A stretch of 14,971 nt of DNA from Actinomycetota bacterium. Its GTDB lineage: Bacteria > Actinomycetota > Thermoleophilia > Solirubrobacterales > Solirubrobacteraceae. A model generated the notes under the pieces. That model saw only the letters and a program-made list of their open reading frames with translations. It made no database searches and was not told the origin of the DNA. Of this stretch, positions 14,075 to 14,971 are shown one piece after another. The position numbers and the translations under genes were made by a program. The DNA lies in NCBI GenBank assembly GCA_005888335.1, contig VAWY01000193.1, positions 1 to 14,971 of the forward strand, given 5' to 3'. Each line of letters opens with the position of its first letter. The first letter of the stretch is position 1.

Positions 14075-14971
14075 TCAGTCGCCGGGGGTGGCGCCGCCGC
14101 TGTTGGGCGACCCGCCCGCGGGCGGAGCTGCGCCCTGGTCGGGCCCCGGCGCGGTCTGGGGCGGCGACTCGTAGGCCGAGGGATCGAAGCCGCCCTTCGG
14201 CTTCTTGCCGTCGTGCTTCGTCGGCTCCGGCTGCGTCGTCGTGGGCGCGGGCGCGGGCACCGGCGTCCCGTAGGAGTTCTGGCCGCCCGGCGGGACGGTC
14301 GAGTCCTGGCCAGGCGCGCCGCCGCGAGCGAAGTGGCCGAAGAACGGCGTGCCCTGGAACGGCTCCTGCGGCGTCGGGAACGCCGAGCAGCGGCCCTTGG
14401 CCGCGACCTGCATGAAGTCGTGCCAGATGAGCGCCGGCGCGGTGCCGCCGAACATCTCGCCGTACGGCGGCACGTTGGTCATCGACGCCGTCGTCTTGGG
14501 ATAGCCGACCCAGACCGTCGTGTTGAGCCCGGTGGTGAAGCCGTCGAACCACGCGTCGGTGAAGCGCGACGTCGTGCCGGTCTTGCCGGCCGCCGGGCAG
14601 CCGATCTGCGCGGCGCGCCCGGTCCCGCGCTGGACGTTGGCCTCCATCGCCTTGATCGCCTCGTAGGTCTGGCCGTCGGTGAAGACCTTCTTGCGCTCCT
14701 GGTGCGACAGCGAGGTGTCGACGCGCCCGTCCGGGAAGACGACCTTGGTCACCGCCACCGGCCGCACGCGGTAGCCGCCGGTGTTGATCGTCGTGTACGC
14801 GCGCGTCATCTCGAGCGGCGAGACGCCGCGCGTCAGTCCGCCGAGCACCATCGACGGGTACGCGTCGAGGTGCGACGTGATCCCCATGTCGTAGGCGGTC
14901 TGGCGGACGTCCTCGGGGCCGAGGTCGAGGCCGAGCTGCATGTAGACGGTGTTGTCCGAGTGCACGAGCGC
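14075..14971 (-). CDS. Class A penicillin-binding protein, C-terminal part (truncated by window edge)
   Basis: Class A PBPs polymerise and cross-link peptidoglycan outside the membrane. Only the last 298 residues are present; the glycosyltransferase domain and the active-site Ser motif lie beyond the right edge. The visible transpeptidase part starts with the SDN motif ([14 protein letters not shown], visible residues 5-7), then the typical [24 protein letters not shown], and the KTGT motif (130-133, in [19 protein letters not shown]) followed by TVWVGYP. A Pro/Gly/Thr/Gln-rich extracellular tail of about 90 residues follows, as in mycobacterial PonA-type enzymes. The stop is TGA at 14075-14077, 15 nt before infA. 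The real start is unseen; the earliest visible GTG is internal. Confidence 0.95.
   Translation of the reverse strand, partial: ALVHSDNTVYMQLGLDLGPEDVRQTAYDMGITSHLDAYPSMVLGGLTRGVSPLEMTRAYTTINTGGYRVRPVAVTKVVFPDGRVDTSLSHQERKKVFTDGQTYEAIKAMEANVQRGTGRAAQIGCPAAGKTGTTSRFTDAWFDGFTTGLNTTVWVGYPKTTASMTNVPPYGEMFGGTAPALIWHDFMQVAAKGRCSAFPTPQEPFQGTPFFGHFARGGAPGQDSTVPPGGQNSYGTPVPAPAPTTTQPEPTKHDGKKPKGGFDPSAYESPPQTAPGPDQGAAPPAGGSPNSGGATPGD

Noticed and set aside
12726..14552. thiL extended upstream through infA into the PBP gene.
   Set aside because: The extension is antisense-like low-complexity in another frame of infA and the PBP, and ThiL homology begins only at 13670.

Overview
The window is very GC-rich, densely packed, and strongly biased to G or C at third codon positions. 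Its gene content and protein signatures point to a high-GC Gram-positive actinobacterium, most likely class Thermoleophilia (Solirubrobacterales, for example Conexibacter or Solirubrobacter relatives). The evidence is a zinc-type S18, a class E sortase, a GT4 trehalose synthase (TreT) and an actinobacterial-type IF-1. The placement is an inference from remembered family features; no database was searched.

Layout. (1) 1-3156, minus strand: the replication/translation cluster rpsF - ssb - rpsR - rplI - dnaB (dnaB runs off the left edge). The usually tight ssb-rpsR junction is opened by about 650 bp holding a strong hairpin just behind ssb and two tandem long-loop inverted repeats. (2) 3157-3992: a divergent, poorly characterised gene for a small single-pass Arg/Pro-rich membrane protein (plus strand), then two tandem 61-bp repeats, each with two hairpins, lying between it and the convergent otsA. 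(3) 10034 down to 3993, minus strand: a five-gene run with 4-nt overlaps or short gaps: OmpR-type response regulator, HAMP sensor kinase, lipoprotein HtrA protease, TreT, OtsA. It joins envelope-stress sensing and proteolysis to trehalose production. (4) 10059-12778, plus strand: a degenerate M28-peptidase-like domain fused to a multi-pass membrane region, a class E sortase overlapping it by ATGA, and a small FlgM-reminiscent ORF. (5) 14971 down to 12726, minus strand: C-terminal part of a class A penicillin-binding protein, infA (translation initiation factor IF-1, in an unusual place), a 167-bp imperfect palindrome, and thiL, which has no ordinary start codon at the position homology demands.

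Most notable: the infA-thiL palindrome, whose arms end in an 18/19 inverted match and whose T/C differences almost all fall in the direction that keeps G-U pairs on the plus-strand RNA; the apparently start-less thiL beside it; the tandem 61-bp double-hairpin repeats; the M28-like protein that has lost key zinc ligands and is paired with a sortase; and the two-component/HtrA/TreT/OtsA operon. No rRNA, tRNA, CRISPR array, intact transposase or phage gene was seen.
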